A stretch of 64,000 bases of DNA, taken from Coprococcus sp. (lineage in GTDB: Bacteria; Bacillota; Clostridia; Lachnospirales; Lachnospiraceae). The DNA lies in contig JAEDHX010000002.1 in NCBI GenBank assembly GCA_016296785.1, positions 16,867-80,866 on the forward strand, written 5' to 3'. The notes beneath the pieces were generated by a model that saw nothing but the letters and a program-made list of their open reading frames with translations, had not been told where the DNA came from and made no database searches. Positions 17,212 to 27,114 of this stretch are shown in pieces (position 1 is the first letter of the stretch; the number at the start of each line of letters is the position of its first letter). The position numbers were made by a program, and so were the translations under genes.

Positions 17212-17236
17212 TTACTTTTGATAAAAGGAGAAGCCT

Positions 17237-18208
17237 GTGGCACATTGTCTTAATTGCTTATATGAATACACTGGAATAGGAAATACATGTCCGTATTGCG
17301 GATATAGGAAGGGCTTGCCACCCGAGTCACAGCATCATATCTGGCCATCAGCGATTCTGCATGGCAGATATGAGATAGGAACAGTAATTGGCTCAGGGGG
17401 ATTTGGAATTACATACCATGCATGGGATTTGTATCAGGATATGCCTGTAGCCATAAAGGAATTCTATCCGCAGGGTACGGCAAACAGGGCTATTAATTCA
17501 ATGGCAATACAAACCTGTGAGGTTGATAAGATGTCTTCATATACCAAAGGTATAGAGAGATTCCTTGAAGAGGGAAGAAATCTTATGCATTTTAATAATG
17601 TTGACAGCATAGTGCGCGTTTATGATTTCTTCGAGGAGAATAATACAGCATATATTATTATGGAGCTGCTTCGAGGTGAGAATCTTAATGACTATATGCT
17701 AAGAACAGGTAATGTGGCAACCCTGGATATGGCTAAGAATATTATATTTTCAGTTATCGAGTCACTTGATAATATGCATGAGATAGGGATGATACATAGA
17801 GATATCAGCCCGGATAATATATTCATTTGCAGTGATATGAAGGTTAAGCTAATTGACTTTGGCGCGGCAAGAATGAAGCCTGCAGATAATGCTAGAGTAT
17901 CAATTGTCGTTAAGCCTAATTATGCACCACCGGAGCAGTTTAATCGTAATGGCAGGCTTGGACCTTGGACAGATATATATGCACTTGGAGCAACAATTTA
18001 CAGAATTCTTACGGGATGTATTCCGCCTGAATCAGTTGCCCGTGTACTAGAAGATGATATAAAGCCTGTATCAAGTGTAAATGCTTATGTAGGTAATCAG
18101 CTTAATGATGTTATTATGAAATGCATGGCACTTAAGATAGAGGATAGATATCAGAATGTGGAAGCATTAAGAGATGATTTTATTAATGCTTTTTTGAATA
18201 ATAAATAA
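17237..18208 (+). CDS. Soluble Ser/Thr protein kinase with N-terminal zinc ribbon
   Basis: A 323-aa Hanks-type kinase. A four-Cys zinc ribbon (Cys4, 7, 18, 21) precedes the P-loop GSGGFG (52-57), ATP lysine 74, HRDISPDN (from His187) and DFGAA (Asp207). The activation segment carries NYAPPEQF and the end of the C-lobe the pattern PPESVARVLEDD. It is a paralogue of the preceding kinase but ends after the catalytic domain, with no membrane helix. The GTG start has AAAAGGAG upstream. Candidate substrates are the neighbouring transporter, the partner kinase and division proteins; this is inference from location. Confidence 0.92.
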   Translation: MAHCLNCLYEYTGIGNTCPYCGYRKGLPPESQHHIWPSAILHGRYEIGTVIGSGGFGITYHAWDLYQDMPVAIKEFYPQGTANRAINSMAIQTCEVDKMSSYTKGIERFLEEGRNLMHFNNVDSIVRVYDFFEENNTAYIIMELLRGENLNDYMLRTGNVATLDMAKNIIFSVIESLDNMHEIGMIHRDISPDNIFICSDMKVKLIDFGAARMKPADNARVSIVVKPNYAPPEQFNRNGRLGPWTDIYALGATIYRILTGCIPPESVARVLEDDIKPVSSVNAYVGNQLNDVIMKCMALKIEDRYQNVEALRDDFINAFLNNK

Positions 18209-18232
18209 TAATAATTCAGATGAGGGAGAAAT

Positions 18233-19705
18233 ATGGCGCAGATAGCAAAAAGAACAAAAAGAGGAAGTCTTATTATTCTGATTCAGGGACAGGTTTCAAC
18301 AGAGAGACTTATGAACGATCAGAATGTAATAGGAAGGGTCTCTACTAATAATGATGTACATGTTATGTTAGACAGTCCTGTAGTATCAAGGATTCATGGT
18401 ACTATATTTAAGAAGGATAATCAGTATTTTTATGTTGATGCTGGCAGCACTAACGGAACATTTGTAGATGGCAAGTATTACCAGGGAAATGGGGCTGCAG
18501 CACCTCTTTCAGAGGGCTCTGTAATTGAGATAAGAAGCAGAAATGAGCAGTTTGGTGTTCTAATGATATTCTCTATGTTCGATTATTCAAGACAGAAATG
18601 GAATGTAAGATATCTGGAGGATGGAATGACTAATCAGGTATATATCGGAAGATTAGTAGGTCCGAGAGATATTAGTATTCCTTCAGTACAGATGTCAAGG
18701 CAGCATGGAGTTTTTAATCGTGTAAATGGCAGATGGGTTTATCAGGATTTAAATAGCAAGAACGGAACCTTCATTAACAGAGCAATAGTTCGAGGACCGG
18801 TTGCGTTAAATGAAAAGGATATTTTACAGGTTGTTAATATTAAGATTATTTATACAAGAGGAATGCTCATATATAACATGCCTAATTCCGGCTGTGAGCT
18901 TAGGATTGATAATATTTCAAAGATTGTAAAATGTCCAAAGACAGATCCTTCATATAATCAGAATAATCATATGAAATGCATTCTTGATAGAGTAACCGTA
19001 ACTATCGACCCATCAGAGTTTGTTGCCGTACTTGGTGGCTCAGGTGCCGGTAAAACTACATTCCTTAACTGTATTAATGGTTATGAGGAAGCAACATCAG
19101 GTCATGTATATATGGATGGAATCGATTTGTATAGTCATAAGGATCAGTTGAAAAAGCAAATAGGCTATGTGCCTCAGGAGGATTTGCTTAGAAACGGCAT
19201 AAGTGTCAGACAGACATTAAGGTACATTGCTAAAATGCGCCTTCCTAAAGACGTGGATACCAGAGAAAGAGAGCAGCGAATTGATCAGACCTTCAATATG
19301 CTTGGACTTGATGCAAAATGTCAGGCAAGTGATGTAAAGAAGGTAAGTGGAGGTCAGAGAAAGCGTGTTAGTATTGCTTCAGAGCTGGTATCAGATCCAC
19401 CTATTATATTCCTTGATGAGCCTACATCAGGACTTGATCCTGAAACAGAGACTAATCTTATCAGCTCATTAAGAAGCCTTGCGCATGTACATGAGAAAAC
19501 GGTTATAGTAATTACGCATACCCTGAAGAATATTGACATGTTTGATAAGGTTTTGTTCTTTGCACCGGGAGGCAAATTATGCTTTGCAGGAACTCCTGAT
19601 GAAGCCTATGAGCTCTTTAATGTTAAGGATATGACAGACGTATATAAGATTATCAGAGAGCATACTGCTGAATACGATGCTTATTACAGACAGACAAGGA
19701 GATAA
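18233..19705 (+). CDS. ABC transporter ATPase with two N-terminal FHA domains
   Basis: A 490-aa fusion. FHA domain 1 (about 25-105) has GR at 34-35, SRIHG at 52-56 and NGT at 74-76. FHA domain 2 (about 130-205) has GR at 139-140, SRQHG at 155-159 and NGT at 177-179. Both therefore keep the residues that bind phospho-threonine. The ABC domain has Walker A GGSGAGKTT from residue 268, signature VSGGQRKRV, Walker B IIFLDEPTSGLD and an H-loop ITHT, resembling ABCG-type ATPases. The permease follows 3 nt after the stop. Known FHA biology suggests that kinase phosphorylation recruits or gates this transporter; the substrate is unknown. Confidence 0.93.
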   Translation: MAQIAKRTKRGSLIILIQGQVSTERLMNDQNVIGRVSTNNDVHVMLDSPVVSRIHGTIFKKDNQYFYVDAGSTNGTFVDGKYYQGNGAAAPLSEGSVIEIRSRNEQFGVLMIFSMFDYSRQKWNVRYLEDGMTNQVYIGRLVGPRDISIPSVQMSRQHGVFNRVNGRWVYQDLNSKNGTFINRAIVRGPVALNEKDILQVVNIKIIYTRGMLIYNMPNSGCELRIDNISKIVKCPKTDPSYNQNNHMKCILDRVTVTIDPSEFVAVLGGSGAGKTTFLNCINGYEEATSGHVYMDGIDLYSHKDQLKKQIGYVPQEDLLRNGISVRQTLRYIAKMRLPKDVDTREREQRIDQTFNMLGLDAKCQASDVKKVSGGQRKRVSIASELVSDPPIIFLDEPTSGLDPETETNLISSLRSLAHVHEKTVIVITHTLKNIDMFDKVLFFAPGGKLCFAGTPDEAYELFNVKDMTDVYKIIREHTAEYDAYYRQTRR

Positions 19706-19708
19706 GGT

Positions 19709-20575
19709 ATGGGAAACAAAAAAGAAGTTGGCGGCTGTCGCCAGATGTTAATAATGATGCAGCGTAATTTTGAAATAATAATAAATAATAAAGCAAAGCT
19801 TATGATGATTGCATTGTTTCCTATTGTAATCGGATTATTGCTGTCTTATGTATCTAGGAAGAATACATTTGAATGCTTTGAGAATGCCTCATCTGCATTA
19901 TTTGCAATTACAAGTGCAGTAATTTATATTGGAATGTTTAACTCACTAACTGAGATTTGCAAGGAAAGAAGTATAGTAAAAAGAGAATATATGACTAATA
20001 TGAAGATTCCTTCATACATAATGTCTATTCTTTTGGTTCAGGCTATTATTTGTCTTATCCAAAGTGCAATGCTTACAGGTATATGCTATACGTTACTTGA
20101 TTTTCCGTCATCTAACCTTTTGTTTAGTGGTGGTTCCTTTATTAAGTATTATATTAGTGTATTTTTAATTATGTATGCAGCTGATGCGATGGGTATGCTT
20201 ATTTCATCAATAGTAAAGACAAATGAAATAGCTAACCTTATTGCTCCAATAATAATTATTGTACAGCTTGTTCTTTCTGGCGTATTATTCAAGGTTGATG
20301 GCGGAGTAATGGAGGTAGTATCAAAATTCACAATTAGCCACTGGGGAATGTCAGCACTTGGAAGAACAGCTCATTTAAATGGAATGATAACAAGAGCAGT
20401 ATTTGAAGATGAAACAGGACGTTTACAGTCAATAATGCCTACAATAAGTGAGAGTACATATGATGCCATTGGCTCAGAGTTGTTACTTGTGTGGCTTATC
20501 TTATTGTTATTCATTGTAGTGTTTGCAATACTAAGCATGCTGTTTTTAAGAAGAATTGAGAAGGATGCGAGATAA
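19709..20575 (+). CDS. ABC-2 type transporter permease, partner of the FHA ATPase
   Basis: A 288-aa membrane protein with about six hydrophobic segments: near 32-50, 65-85, 110-140, 150-170, 180-200 and a last one at about 255-280. The pattern matches the ABC-2/ABCG permease fold, which works as a dimer with two ATPase subunits. It lies 3 nt behind the FHA-ABC gene, so the two surely form one transporter. There is no large extracellular loop to hint at a substrate. Thr/Ser residues in the cytosolic N-terminus could be kinase targets, but this cannot be judged from sequence. Confidence 0.88.
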   Translation: MGNKKEVGGCRQMLIMMQRNFEIIINNKAKLMMIALFPIVIGLLLSYVSRKNTFECFENASSALFAITSAVIYIGMFNSLTEICKERSIVKREYMTNMKIPSYIMSILLVQAIICLIQSAMLTGICYTLLDFPSSNLLFSGGSFIKYYISVFLIMYAADAMGMLISSIVKTNEIANLIAPIIIIVQLVLSGVLFKVDGGVMEVVSKFTISHWGMSALGRTAHLNGMITRAVFEDETGRLQSIMPTISESTYDAIGSELLLVWLILLLFIVVFAILSMLFLRRIEKDAR

Positions 20576-20576
20576 T

Positions 20577-22085
20577 ATGAAATATCTGGCTACTGCTAAA
20601 ACAATGCAGGAAATAGATAGACGTACAATTGAAGAAGTAGGAATACCGGGGCTTGTCCTTATGGAAAGGGCGGCCCTTAGTGTTGTAAATGAGATATGTA
20701 AGCTTGTCGCACAGGATTCACGAATACTTATTGTTGTTGAAGGTGGCAATAATGGTGGTGACGGACTTGCGGCAGGCAGGATTCTCTATGAGAGAGGCTA
20801 TAGACCTGATATATATTATATAGGTGGCATTCCAAGAAAGAGTGATAGCTTTGTACAGCAGATGAATATCATTAGACATATGGATATTCCTATATATGAT
20901 GAATTACCAATAAAGGAATATGATATTATTGTTGATGCAGTATTTGGTGTTGGCTTATCTAGAGATATTACAGGAATCCAATATGAAATAATTAACAAGT
21001 TAAATAATATGGCAGGAATAAAGCTTGCAATAGATATTCCTTCAGGGGTAAATGCAGATACCGGCAGTTTAATGGGAATTGGATTTAGAGCTGATATTAC
21101 TGTTACTTTTGGTCTTATTAAGGTTGGTATGGTTTTGTATCCGGGGAGTGATTATTGTGGCGAGGTTAGAACCTTTGATATTGGTTTCCCGAAAGAAATA
21201 ATCAGACAGGAGAATATTATTACTTACACATATGACCGCTTTGATTTATCCAAAGTACCGAAACGGAAAAATGATTCTAACAAGGGCAGCTATGGAAGAG
21301 TCGCAATTATTGCAGGAAGTCGTGATATTTCAGGCGCATTATCATTTGCGGCGAAGGCGGCATATAGAACAGGTAGCGGACTTGTTAAGGTATATACTCA
21401 TGAGAATAACAGGAATATTATTGGTACTTTGGTTCCTGAAGCACTTATTATGACATATAATGATGATGAGTCGGCACTTTTATGTGCTGAAGATGCCATA
21501 AAATATGGTGATACACTTCTTATTGGCCCAGGCATAGGAAGAGAAGGTGTATCATATATTATGGTTTCGAAAGTAATATCGGAGTATAAAAAAACATTGA
21601 TTATAGATGCGGATGGGCTTAATATACTTTCTGAGAATATTGATATGCTAAAGAGAAGAAGCGGCAGTACTATAATTACTCCTCACCTGAAGGAAATGGA
21701 GCGTCTATGTAAATGCTCTGTCGGTGATATTAAGAAGAGCCTTGTGGATACCTGCAGAAGCTTTGCCGGCGAATACTCATGCATTTGCGTGTTAAAGGAT
21801 GCACGTACAATTGTAAGTGATGGAACAAATGATGCTTATATTAATACAAGTGGAAACAACGGAATGTCTACCGGTGGTTCAGGAGATGTGCTTGGTGGAA
21901 TAATAGCTGCATTTATCGGCATGGGTATGGAACCCTATGATGCGGCAAGGCTTGGCGTGTTTGTGCACGGGCTTGCAGGCGATTTAGCATATAAGAATAA
22001 AGGCGCTTATGGAATGATGGCAAGTGATATTATGGAATGCATTCCATATGTACTTGGAGGCAGAATAAATGGAAAAGATTTATAG
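20577..22085 (+). CDS. nnr: Bifunctional NAD(P)HX epimerase/dehydratase
   Basis: This metabolite-repair enzyme restores NADH and NADPH from their hydrated forms. The N-terminal YjeF domain (about 1-210) carries GNNGGDGL at 57-64 and acts as the NAD(P)HX epimerase. The C-terminal ribokinase-like domain (about 220-500) carries the KGSYGRVAIIAGS start and the STGGSGDVLGG motif of the ADP-dependent dehydratase. I start at ATG 20577, directly after the permease stop; ATG 20565 and TTG 20556 are in frame upstream. The 3' end overlaps alr by 17 bp. Confidence 0.94.
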   Translation: MKYLATAKTMQEIDRRTIEEVGIPGLVLMERAALSVVNEICKLVAQDSRILIVVEGGNNGGDGLAAGRILYERGYRPDIYYIGGIPRKSDSFVQQMNIIRHMDIPIYDELPIKEYDIIVDAVFGVGLSRDITGIQYEIINKLNNMAGIKLAIDIPSGVNADTGSLMGIGFRADITVTFGLIKVGMVLYPGSDYCGEVRTFDIGFPKEIIRQENIITYTYDRFDLSKVPKRKNDSNKGSYGRVAIIAGSRDISGALSFAAKAAYRTGSGLVKVYTHENNRNIIGTLVPEALIMTYNDDESALLCAEDAIKYGDTLLIGPGIGREGVSYIMVSKVISEYKKTLIIDADGLNILSENIDMLKRRSGSTIITPHLKEMERLCKCSVGDIKKSLVDTCRSFAGEYSCICVLKDARTIVSDGTNDAYINTSGNNGMSTGGSGDVLGGIIAAFIGMGMEPYDAARLGVFVHGLAGDLAYKNKGAYGMMASDIMECIPYVLGGRINGKDL

Positions 22086-23229
22086 AATAGAAGCTGATAT
22101 TAATCTTGATAATATTAGATGGAACCTTCTTGAAATGAAGAGACTGGCAGGTGATGATAATATGCTGCTTGCTGTTGTGAAGGCAGACGCATATGGTCAT
22201 GGTGCAGTATGTGTTTCAAAGGCTATATATGATATAGTTGATTTCTATGCTGTTGCATTTATCGAGGAAGGCATAGAGCTCATTAGAAATGGTATCGATA
22301 AGCCTATACTAATATTAGGTCATACTGATTGCTGTGACTATGAGGAGATATTATCATCAGGTATAAGACCTGCTGTATATGATGTTGAGGATTGCAGATA
22401 TCTGTCTGACTTAGCTGTTTCTAAAGGACAAAAAGCAAAGATACATATTAAGATAGATACAGGAATGGGTAGGATAGGATTTCCTTGTAATGAAGCCGGA
22501 ATTGAGGCTGTTAAGGAGATTAGTAATATGGATGGAGTAGAGATTGAAGGTATCTTTACTCATTATGCTAAGGCTGATGAATATGATAAAAGTGCAGCTA
22601 ATAAGCAATATAAGGATTTTACATGGTTTATTGACAGGCTGGTATCGCTTGGTATAGATATCCCAATAAGGCATATTTCTAATAGTGCCGCTATTATGGA
22701 GATGAATAACGATGGCTTTAATATGGTAAGAGCCGGTATTGTATCATATGGTTTATATCCATCCGAGGAGGTCGATAAGAGCATTACGGCACTAAGACCG
22801 GCTATGGAGCTTATATCACGCGTAATTCATGTAAAGGATGTTGCAGCGGGAACCGGAATAGGCTACGGATGGACATATGTTGCTGATAAGGATATGAAGC
22901 TTGCTACCATATCGGCAGGATATGCTGACGGATATCCAAGGGCACAGTCAAATCTAGGAAGAGTGATAATTAACGGCTGCTATGCACCTATAGTAGGACG
23001 TGTATGTATGGATCAGTTCATGGTCGACGTAACTGATGTGCCGGATGTTAAGGTACGAGATAAGGTAATTCTTATTGGAGAAGAAGGAGATAAGAGGATT
23101 ACTGTAGAAGAGGTTGCTGAGCCTGCAGCAAGCTTTAATTATGAGCTTGTGTGCAATGTATCAAGACGAGTTCCAAGAGTATATATAAGAGATGGCAGAC
23201 CGGATACGGTAGTTGATTATCTGAAATAA
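22069..23229 (+). CDS. alr: Alanine racemase
   Basis: A PLP-dependent racemase giving D-alanine for the cell wall. The 386-aa protein has the PLP lysine in VVKADAYGHG (Lys38) and the catalytic tyrosine in GIGYGWTYV of the C-terminal beta domain. YADGYPR and GRVCMDQFMVD are further family marks. It overlaps the end of nnr in another frame, a gene pair seen in many Firmicutes. In Bacillus subtilis alr is followed by an antitoxin-toxin pair; here only the toxin-like gene follows. Confidence 0.96.
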   Translation: MEKIYRIEADINLDNIRWNLLEMKRLAGDDNMLLAVVKADAYGHGAVCVSKAIYDIVDFYAVAFIEEGIELIRNGIDKPILILGHTDCCDYEEILSSGIRPAVYDVEDCRYLSDLAVSKGQKAKIHIKIDTGMGRIGFPCNEAGIEAVKEISNMDGVEIEGIFTHYAKADEYDKSAANKQYKDFTWFIDRLVSLGIDIPIRHISNSAAIMEMNNDGFNMVRAGIVSYGLYPSEEVDKSITALRPAMELISRVIHVKDVAAGTGIGYGWTYVADKDMKLATISAGYADGYPRAQSNLGRVIINGCYAPIVGRVCMDQFMVDVTDVPDVKVRDKVILIGEEGDKRITVEEVAEPAASFNYELVCNVSRRVPRVYIRDGRPDTVVDYLK

Positions 23230-23359
23230 AGATTAAGTAGTATGTGAATAATCATTCCGTTTATTGGAAATACTTTTTGTGATGACAGTCATAATATATA
23301 TCATAAGTATGATAATTTATGAGTCATTACATATAGTATTGATAAATGGGGTGAATAAT

Positions 23360-23704
23360 TTGGTAATCAGACGTGGAGATATATATTACGCTGATTTAAG
23401 ACCGGTAGTTGGTTCCGAACAAGGTGGAGTAAGACCTGTACTTATTATACAAAATGAAGCGGGCAATAAGCATAGCTCAACAGTTATATGTGCTGCAATA
23501 ACAAGCAAGATGAATAAAGCCAAGCTTCCTACACATGTTGAGATATCAGCAGGAGGCTGTGCACTTGCTAAGGATTCCGTTATTTTGCTTGAACAGGTTA
23601 GAACTATAGATAAACAAAGGCTTAAAGAAAAGGTATGCCATCTTGGTGATGAAGTAATTGAGAAGGTAAATAATGCACTTATGATAAGCCTTGAATTATA
23701 CTAG
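23360..23704 (+). CDS. MazF/PemK-family endoribonuclease (NdoA-like), no antitoxin nearby
   Basis: A 114-aa protein close to Bacillus NdoA/MazF, which cuts mRNA at short sequence motifs. [21 protein letters not shown] at the N-terminus, [17 protein letters not shown] in the middle and [13 protein letters not shown] near the end match the family. The catalytic Arg and Thr equivalents (GGVRPVL and ICAAITS) are present. I start at TTG 23360 with GGGGTGA 5 nt upstream; the open frame extends further but adds sequence not seen in the family. The usual upstream antitoxin is missing, so control is unclear. Confidence 0.9.
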   Translation: MVIRRGDIYYADLRPVVGSEQGGVRPVLIIQNEAGNKHSSTVICAAITSKMNKAKLPTHVEISAGGCALAKDSVILLEQVRTIDKQRLKEKVCHLGDEVIEKVNNALMISLELY

Positions 23705-23746
23705 AATAAAACGAAGAGGTGATTATAGGACTAGCTAGTCCACAGT

Positions 23747-24535
23747 ATGAAGGTATTTAACAAAAAGACAGAAGAAAAGGTTGAAGAAGAAATAATTTCC
23801 ATGGTAAATGAAGGAAATGAGCAGGGTCTCATTCATGACGAAGAGATGGAAATGATAACAAATATTTTTGAGTTCTCTGATATGGAAACAAGAGATGCAA
23901 TGACAGCAAGATCAAATGTTGAAGGTATTGAGCTTGGAATGTCACTTGATGAAACAATGCAGATTATGCTTGAAAGCAATTATTCAAGGTATCCTGTATA
24001 TGAGGAGGATATTGATAATGTTGTAGGTGTTCTTTATTTTAAAGATCTTGTAAATGCATATCTTAAGGATAAGAGCTTGAAGATATCACAGATTATGGTC
24101 GAGCCTGTTTTTGTGCATCCTACATATAAGCTTTCAAAGCTGTTTAAGAAGATGCAGACAGGAAAGATACATATGGTTATTGTTGTTGACGAATATGGTC
24201 AGACAGAGGGCGTCATAACAATGGAAGACATATTAGAAGAAATTGTCGGTGATATTTTTGATGAATATGATGATGAAAATGACGATATTGAGAAAAAAGG
24301 TGATACCTATATTGTAAATGGCAGAGCCCTGTTAAGTGAGGTTGAAGAGATTCTTGATATCGAGTTTCCGGATGAGGATTTCCAGACCTTGAATGGATTT
24401 TTGTTATTTGAGCTTGGCAGACTGCCATATTCCGATGAGGAAGTTGAGATAGTATATCAGGGTTATTTATTTAAGGTATGTGAATTGAATAACAAAATGA
24501 TTGAGCAAGTAACGATTACTAAGGTTGAAAAATAG
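23747..24535 (+). CDS. CBS-domain protein of the CorC/HlyC type
   Basis: A 262-aa cytosolic protein with two CBS motifs (about 65-185) followed by a CorC/HlyC C-terminal domain (about 190-260, YIVNGRALLSEVEEILDIE). Larger relatives carry an N-terminal DUF21 membrane domain and are linked to magnesium or cobalt efflux; this one lacks it, as in CorC itself. The N-terminus EEIISMVNEGNEQGLIHDEEMEMI is the normal family lead-in. It probably senses nucleotide or Mg for a membrane partner encoded elsewhere. The label hemolysin used for such genes is historical. Confidence 0.85.
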   Translation: MKVFNKKTEEKVEEEIISMVNEGNEQGLIHDEEMEMITNIFEFSDMETRDAMTARSNVEGIELGMSLDETMQIMLESNYSRYPVYEEDIDNVVGVLYFKDLVNAYLKDKSLKISQIMVEPVFVHPTYKLSKLFKKMQTGKIHMVIVVDEYGQTEGVITMEDILEEIVGDIFDEYDDENDDIEKKGDTYIVNGRALLSEVEEILDIEFPDEDFQTLNGFLLFELGRLPYSDEEVEIVYQGYLFKVCELNNKMIEQVTITKVEK

Positions 24536-24591
24536 AAAATAATATGGTAACATCAGTATTTGGTTAGTATTTATATTAAGGAGAAAGTGAA

Positions 24592-25332
24592 ATGTCAGGA
24601 CATTCAAAATTTGCAAATATTAAACATAAGAAAGAAAAGAATGATGCTGCAAAGGGTAAGATTTTTACAATTATTGGTAAGGAAATAGTTGTTGCAGTTA
24701 AGGAAGGCGGACCTAATCCGGAGAATAACAGCAAGCTTCGTGATGTAATTGCGAAGGCTAAGGCGAATAATATGCCTAACGATACAATTAAACGTGGTAT
24801 TGACCGTGCTGCAGGAGATGCTAATTCAGTAAACTATGTAGTTAATACATACGAAGGCTATGGACCTAACGGAACAGCAATTATAGTAGATACACTTACA
24901 GATAATAAGAATAGAACAGCTGCTAATGTTCGTAACTGCTTTACAAAGGGTGGCGGTAATGTTGGAACAACAGGCTGTGTATCATATATGTTCGATAAGA
25001 AGGGGCAGATAATTATAGCTAAGGAAGACTGTGATATGGACGCAGATGATCTTATGATGATTGCACTTGATGCAGGCGCTGAGGATTTCGCAGAAGAGGA
25101 TGACAGCTTTGAGGTTATTACGGCACCTGAGGACTTCTCAGCAGTAAGAGAAGAGCTTGAGAAGAACAATATCAAGATGGCTGAGGCAGAAGTAACAATG
25201 ATTCCTCAGAACTATGTAGATTTGACAGACCCGGATGCAGTAAAGAAATTTACAAGAATAATAGATATGCTTGAAGAAGATGATGATGTTCAGGCAGTTT
25301 ATCATAACGCTAATCTTCCGGATGAAGAATAA
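24592..25332 (+). CDS. yebC: YebC/TACO1-family translation factor
   Basis: A 246-aa protein opening with the family signature [18 protein letters not shown], followed by [14 protein letters not shown] and [14 protein letters not shown]. Members were long annotated as transcriptional regulators; more recent work links YebC proteins to relief of ribosome stalling at proline-rich stretches. The sequence alone cannot separate these roles. A ribosome binding site AAGGAG lies upstream, and a terminator hairpin follows within 30 bp. Confidence 0.95.
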   Translation: MSGHSKFANIKHKKEKNDAAKGKIFTIIGKEIVVAVKEGGPNPENNSKLRDVIAKAKANNMPNDTIKRGIDRAAGDANSVNYVVNTYEGYGPNGTAIIVDTLTDNKNRTAANVRNCFTKGGGNVGTTGCVSYMFDKKGQIIIAKEDCDMDADDLMMIALDAGAEDFAEEDDSFEVITAPEDFSAVREELEKNNIKMAEAEVTMIPQNYVDLTDPDAVKKFTRIIDMLEEDDDVQAVYHNANLPDEE

Positions 25333-25337
25333 ATAAT

Positions 25338-25362
25338 AGGGGCTGCATTTGCAGTCCTTTTT
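25338..25362 (+). terminator. Intrinsic terminator after yebC
   Basis: A short stem (25338-25346 with 25351-25359, two G-T wobbles, ATTT loop) runs into five T residues. It separates yebC from the exporter pair. Confidence 0.65.
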
Positions 25363-25383
25363 ATGATTATAGAGGTATTATTA

Positions 25384-27114
25384 ATGAAACGCATTTTGTC
25401 ATATTTGAAAAGCTATAAAAAAGAAAGTATCCTGGCACCTTTATTTAAGATGCTGGAAGCCTGCTTTGAGTTATTTATCCCAATAGTAATGGCACGAATA
25501 ATCGATATAGGTATAGCAAATAAGGATATGGGCTATGTACTTAGGATGTGCCTTGTAATGGTATCACTAGGAATAATAGGTCTTGTCTGCTCGCTTACTG
25601 CCCAATATTTTTCGGCGAAGGCTGCAACAGGATTTGGTACTGCACTTAGAAATGATTTATTTAGGCATATTACAAGCCTGTCATATACAGAGATAGATAA
25701 TATAGGAACATCAACGCTTCTGACCAGAATGACAAGTGATACAAATCAGATACAGACAGGAGTTAATCTTGTTCTGAGATTATTCCTTCGTTCACCATTT
25801 ATTGTATTTGGTGCAATGATTATGTCATTTACAATTGATGTAAGGTCTGCAATGACATTTGTTGTAACAATACCGCTTCTTTCGATTGTGGTATTTGGAA
25901 TAATGCTTATTAGTATTCCTCTTTTTAAGAAGGTTCAGGAAAGACTTGACAGGGTAACATTACTTACCAGGGAGAATCTTTCAGGCGCAAGAGTGATTAG
26001 AGCCTTTAACAGACAGGATAAAGAGGTTGAAGAATTTGACAGGGCAACTGATGATTTGATGGGAGTTTCGTTATTTGTTGGAAGAATATCAGCGTTTCTA
26101 AATCCTGTCACTTATGTAATCATTAATCTTGCAACTGTAGCAATTATTTGGATTGCCGGAAAACAGACTAATAGTGGTATTATTACGCAGGGACAGGTGG
26201 TTGCGCTTGTAAACTATATGTCACAGATTCTTGTTGAGCTTGTAAAGCTTGCAAATCTTATTATTAATATAACTAAGTCTATTGCCTGTGCCAAGAGAAT
26301 TAATATTGTATTTGAACAGTCACCATCAATTGTTGACGGCAAGGGTTATGATATTACCGGAACAGCTGCTAATGCACCAAGGGTTGTATTTAGTGGAGTT
26401 GATTTAAGATATGACAAGGCTAAGGAGGCGTCCTTAACTAATATAGATTTTGCAGTTAATAAAGGCGAGACAATTGGAATAATAGGTGGTACAGGTTCCG
26501 GCAAATCCTCACTTGTTAATATGATTCCAAGGTTTTATGATGCAACCAAGGGAGAAGTACTTATTGACGGAATAAATGTTAAGTCATATTCTCTTGCAGA
26601 GCTTAGAAAAAGGATAGGAGTTGTTCCCCAAAAGTGTGTATTATTCCAGGGAACAATAGCAGATAATATCAGATGGGGTAACAGGGAAGCTACTGATGAG
26701 GAAATAAATGCTGCCTTATGTGTTGCACAGGCAAAGGATTTCGTTGATGCTAAGGAAGGCGGAATTAACTATATGATTTCAGAGGGTGGTAAGAATCTGT
26801 CCGGCGGACAAAAGCAAAGGCTTACTATTGCAAGAGCAATTGTAAGAAAACCGGAGATACTGATTCTTGATGACAGCTCCTCTGCACTTGATTTTGCAAC
26901 AGATGCCGCACTTAGAAAAGCAATAAAGGAATATGCTAAGGACATGACGGTCTTTATTGTATCACAAAGAGCCTCTACCATTATGAATTCAGATAAGATA
27001 GTAGTAATGGATGATGGTGAGATAGCAGGAATAGGAACTCATATAGAGCTTCTTGCTAACTGTGAAGTATATAAAGAAATCTGCCAGTCCCAGCAGATAG
27101 AGGTGGCGTCATGA
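25384..27114 (+). CDS. ABC exporter half, degenerate-site subunit
   Basis: A half-size exporter of about 576 aa: six transmembrane helices (to about 300) and a nucleotide-binding domain. Walker A GGTGSGKSS and signature LSGGQKQR are intact. Walker B reads LILDDSSSALD, so the catalytic Glu is Asp, and the H-loop reads VSQRAST with Gln for His. These are the changes expected of the degenerate-site half of a heterodimer. ATG 25384 is chosen because AGAGG lies 8 nt upstream. The stop overlaps the start of the partner by 4 bp. The substrate is unknown; relatives export drugs or peptides. Confidence 0.92.
   Translation: MKRILSYLKSYKKESILAPLFKMLEACFELFIPIVMARIIDIGIANKDMGYVLRMCLVMVSLGIIGLVCSLTAQYFSAKAATGFGTALRNDLFRHITSLSYTEIDNIGTSTLLTRMTSDTNQIQTGVNLVLRLFLRSPFIVFGAMIMSFTIDVRSAMTFVVTIPLLSIVVFGIMLISIPLFKKVQERLDRVTLLTRENLSGARVIRAFNRQDKEVEEFDRATDDLMGVSLFVGRISAFLNPVTYVIINLATVAIIWIAGKQTNSGIITQGQVVALVNYMSQILVELVKLANLIINITKSIACAKRINIVFEQSPSIVDGKGYDITGTAANAPRVVFSGVDLRYDKAKEASLTNIDFAVNKGETIGIIGGTGSGKSSLVNMIPRFYDATKGEVLIDGINVKSYSLAELRKRIGVVPQKCVLFQGTIADNIRWGNREATDEEINAALCVAQAKDFVDAKEGGINYMISEGGKNLSGGQKQRLTIARAIVRKPEILILDDSSSALDFATDAALRKAIKEYAKDMTVFIVSQRASTIMNSDKIVVMDDGEIAGIGTHIELLANCEVYKEICQSQQIEVAS

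Noticed and set aside
23264..23359. N-terminal hydrophobic extension of the MazF-like protein
   Set aside because: The open frame upstream of TTG 23360 encodes sequence foreign to the family and lacks a ribosome binding site.
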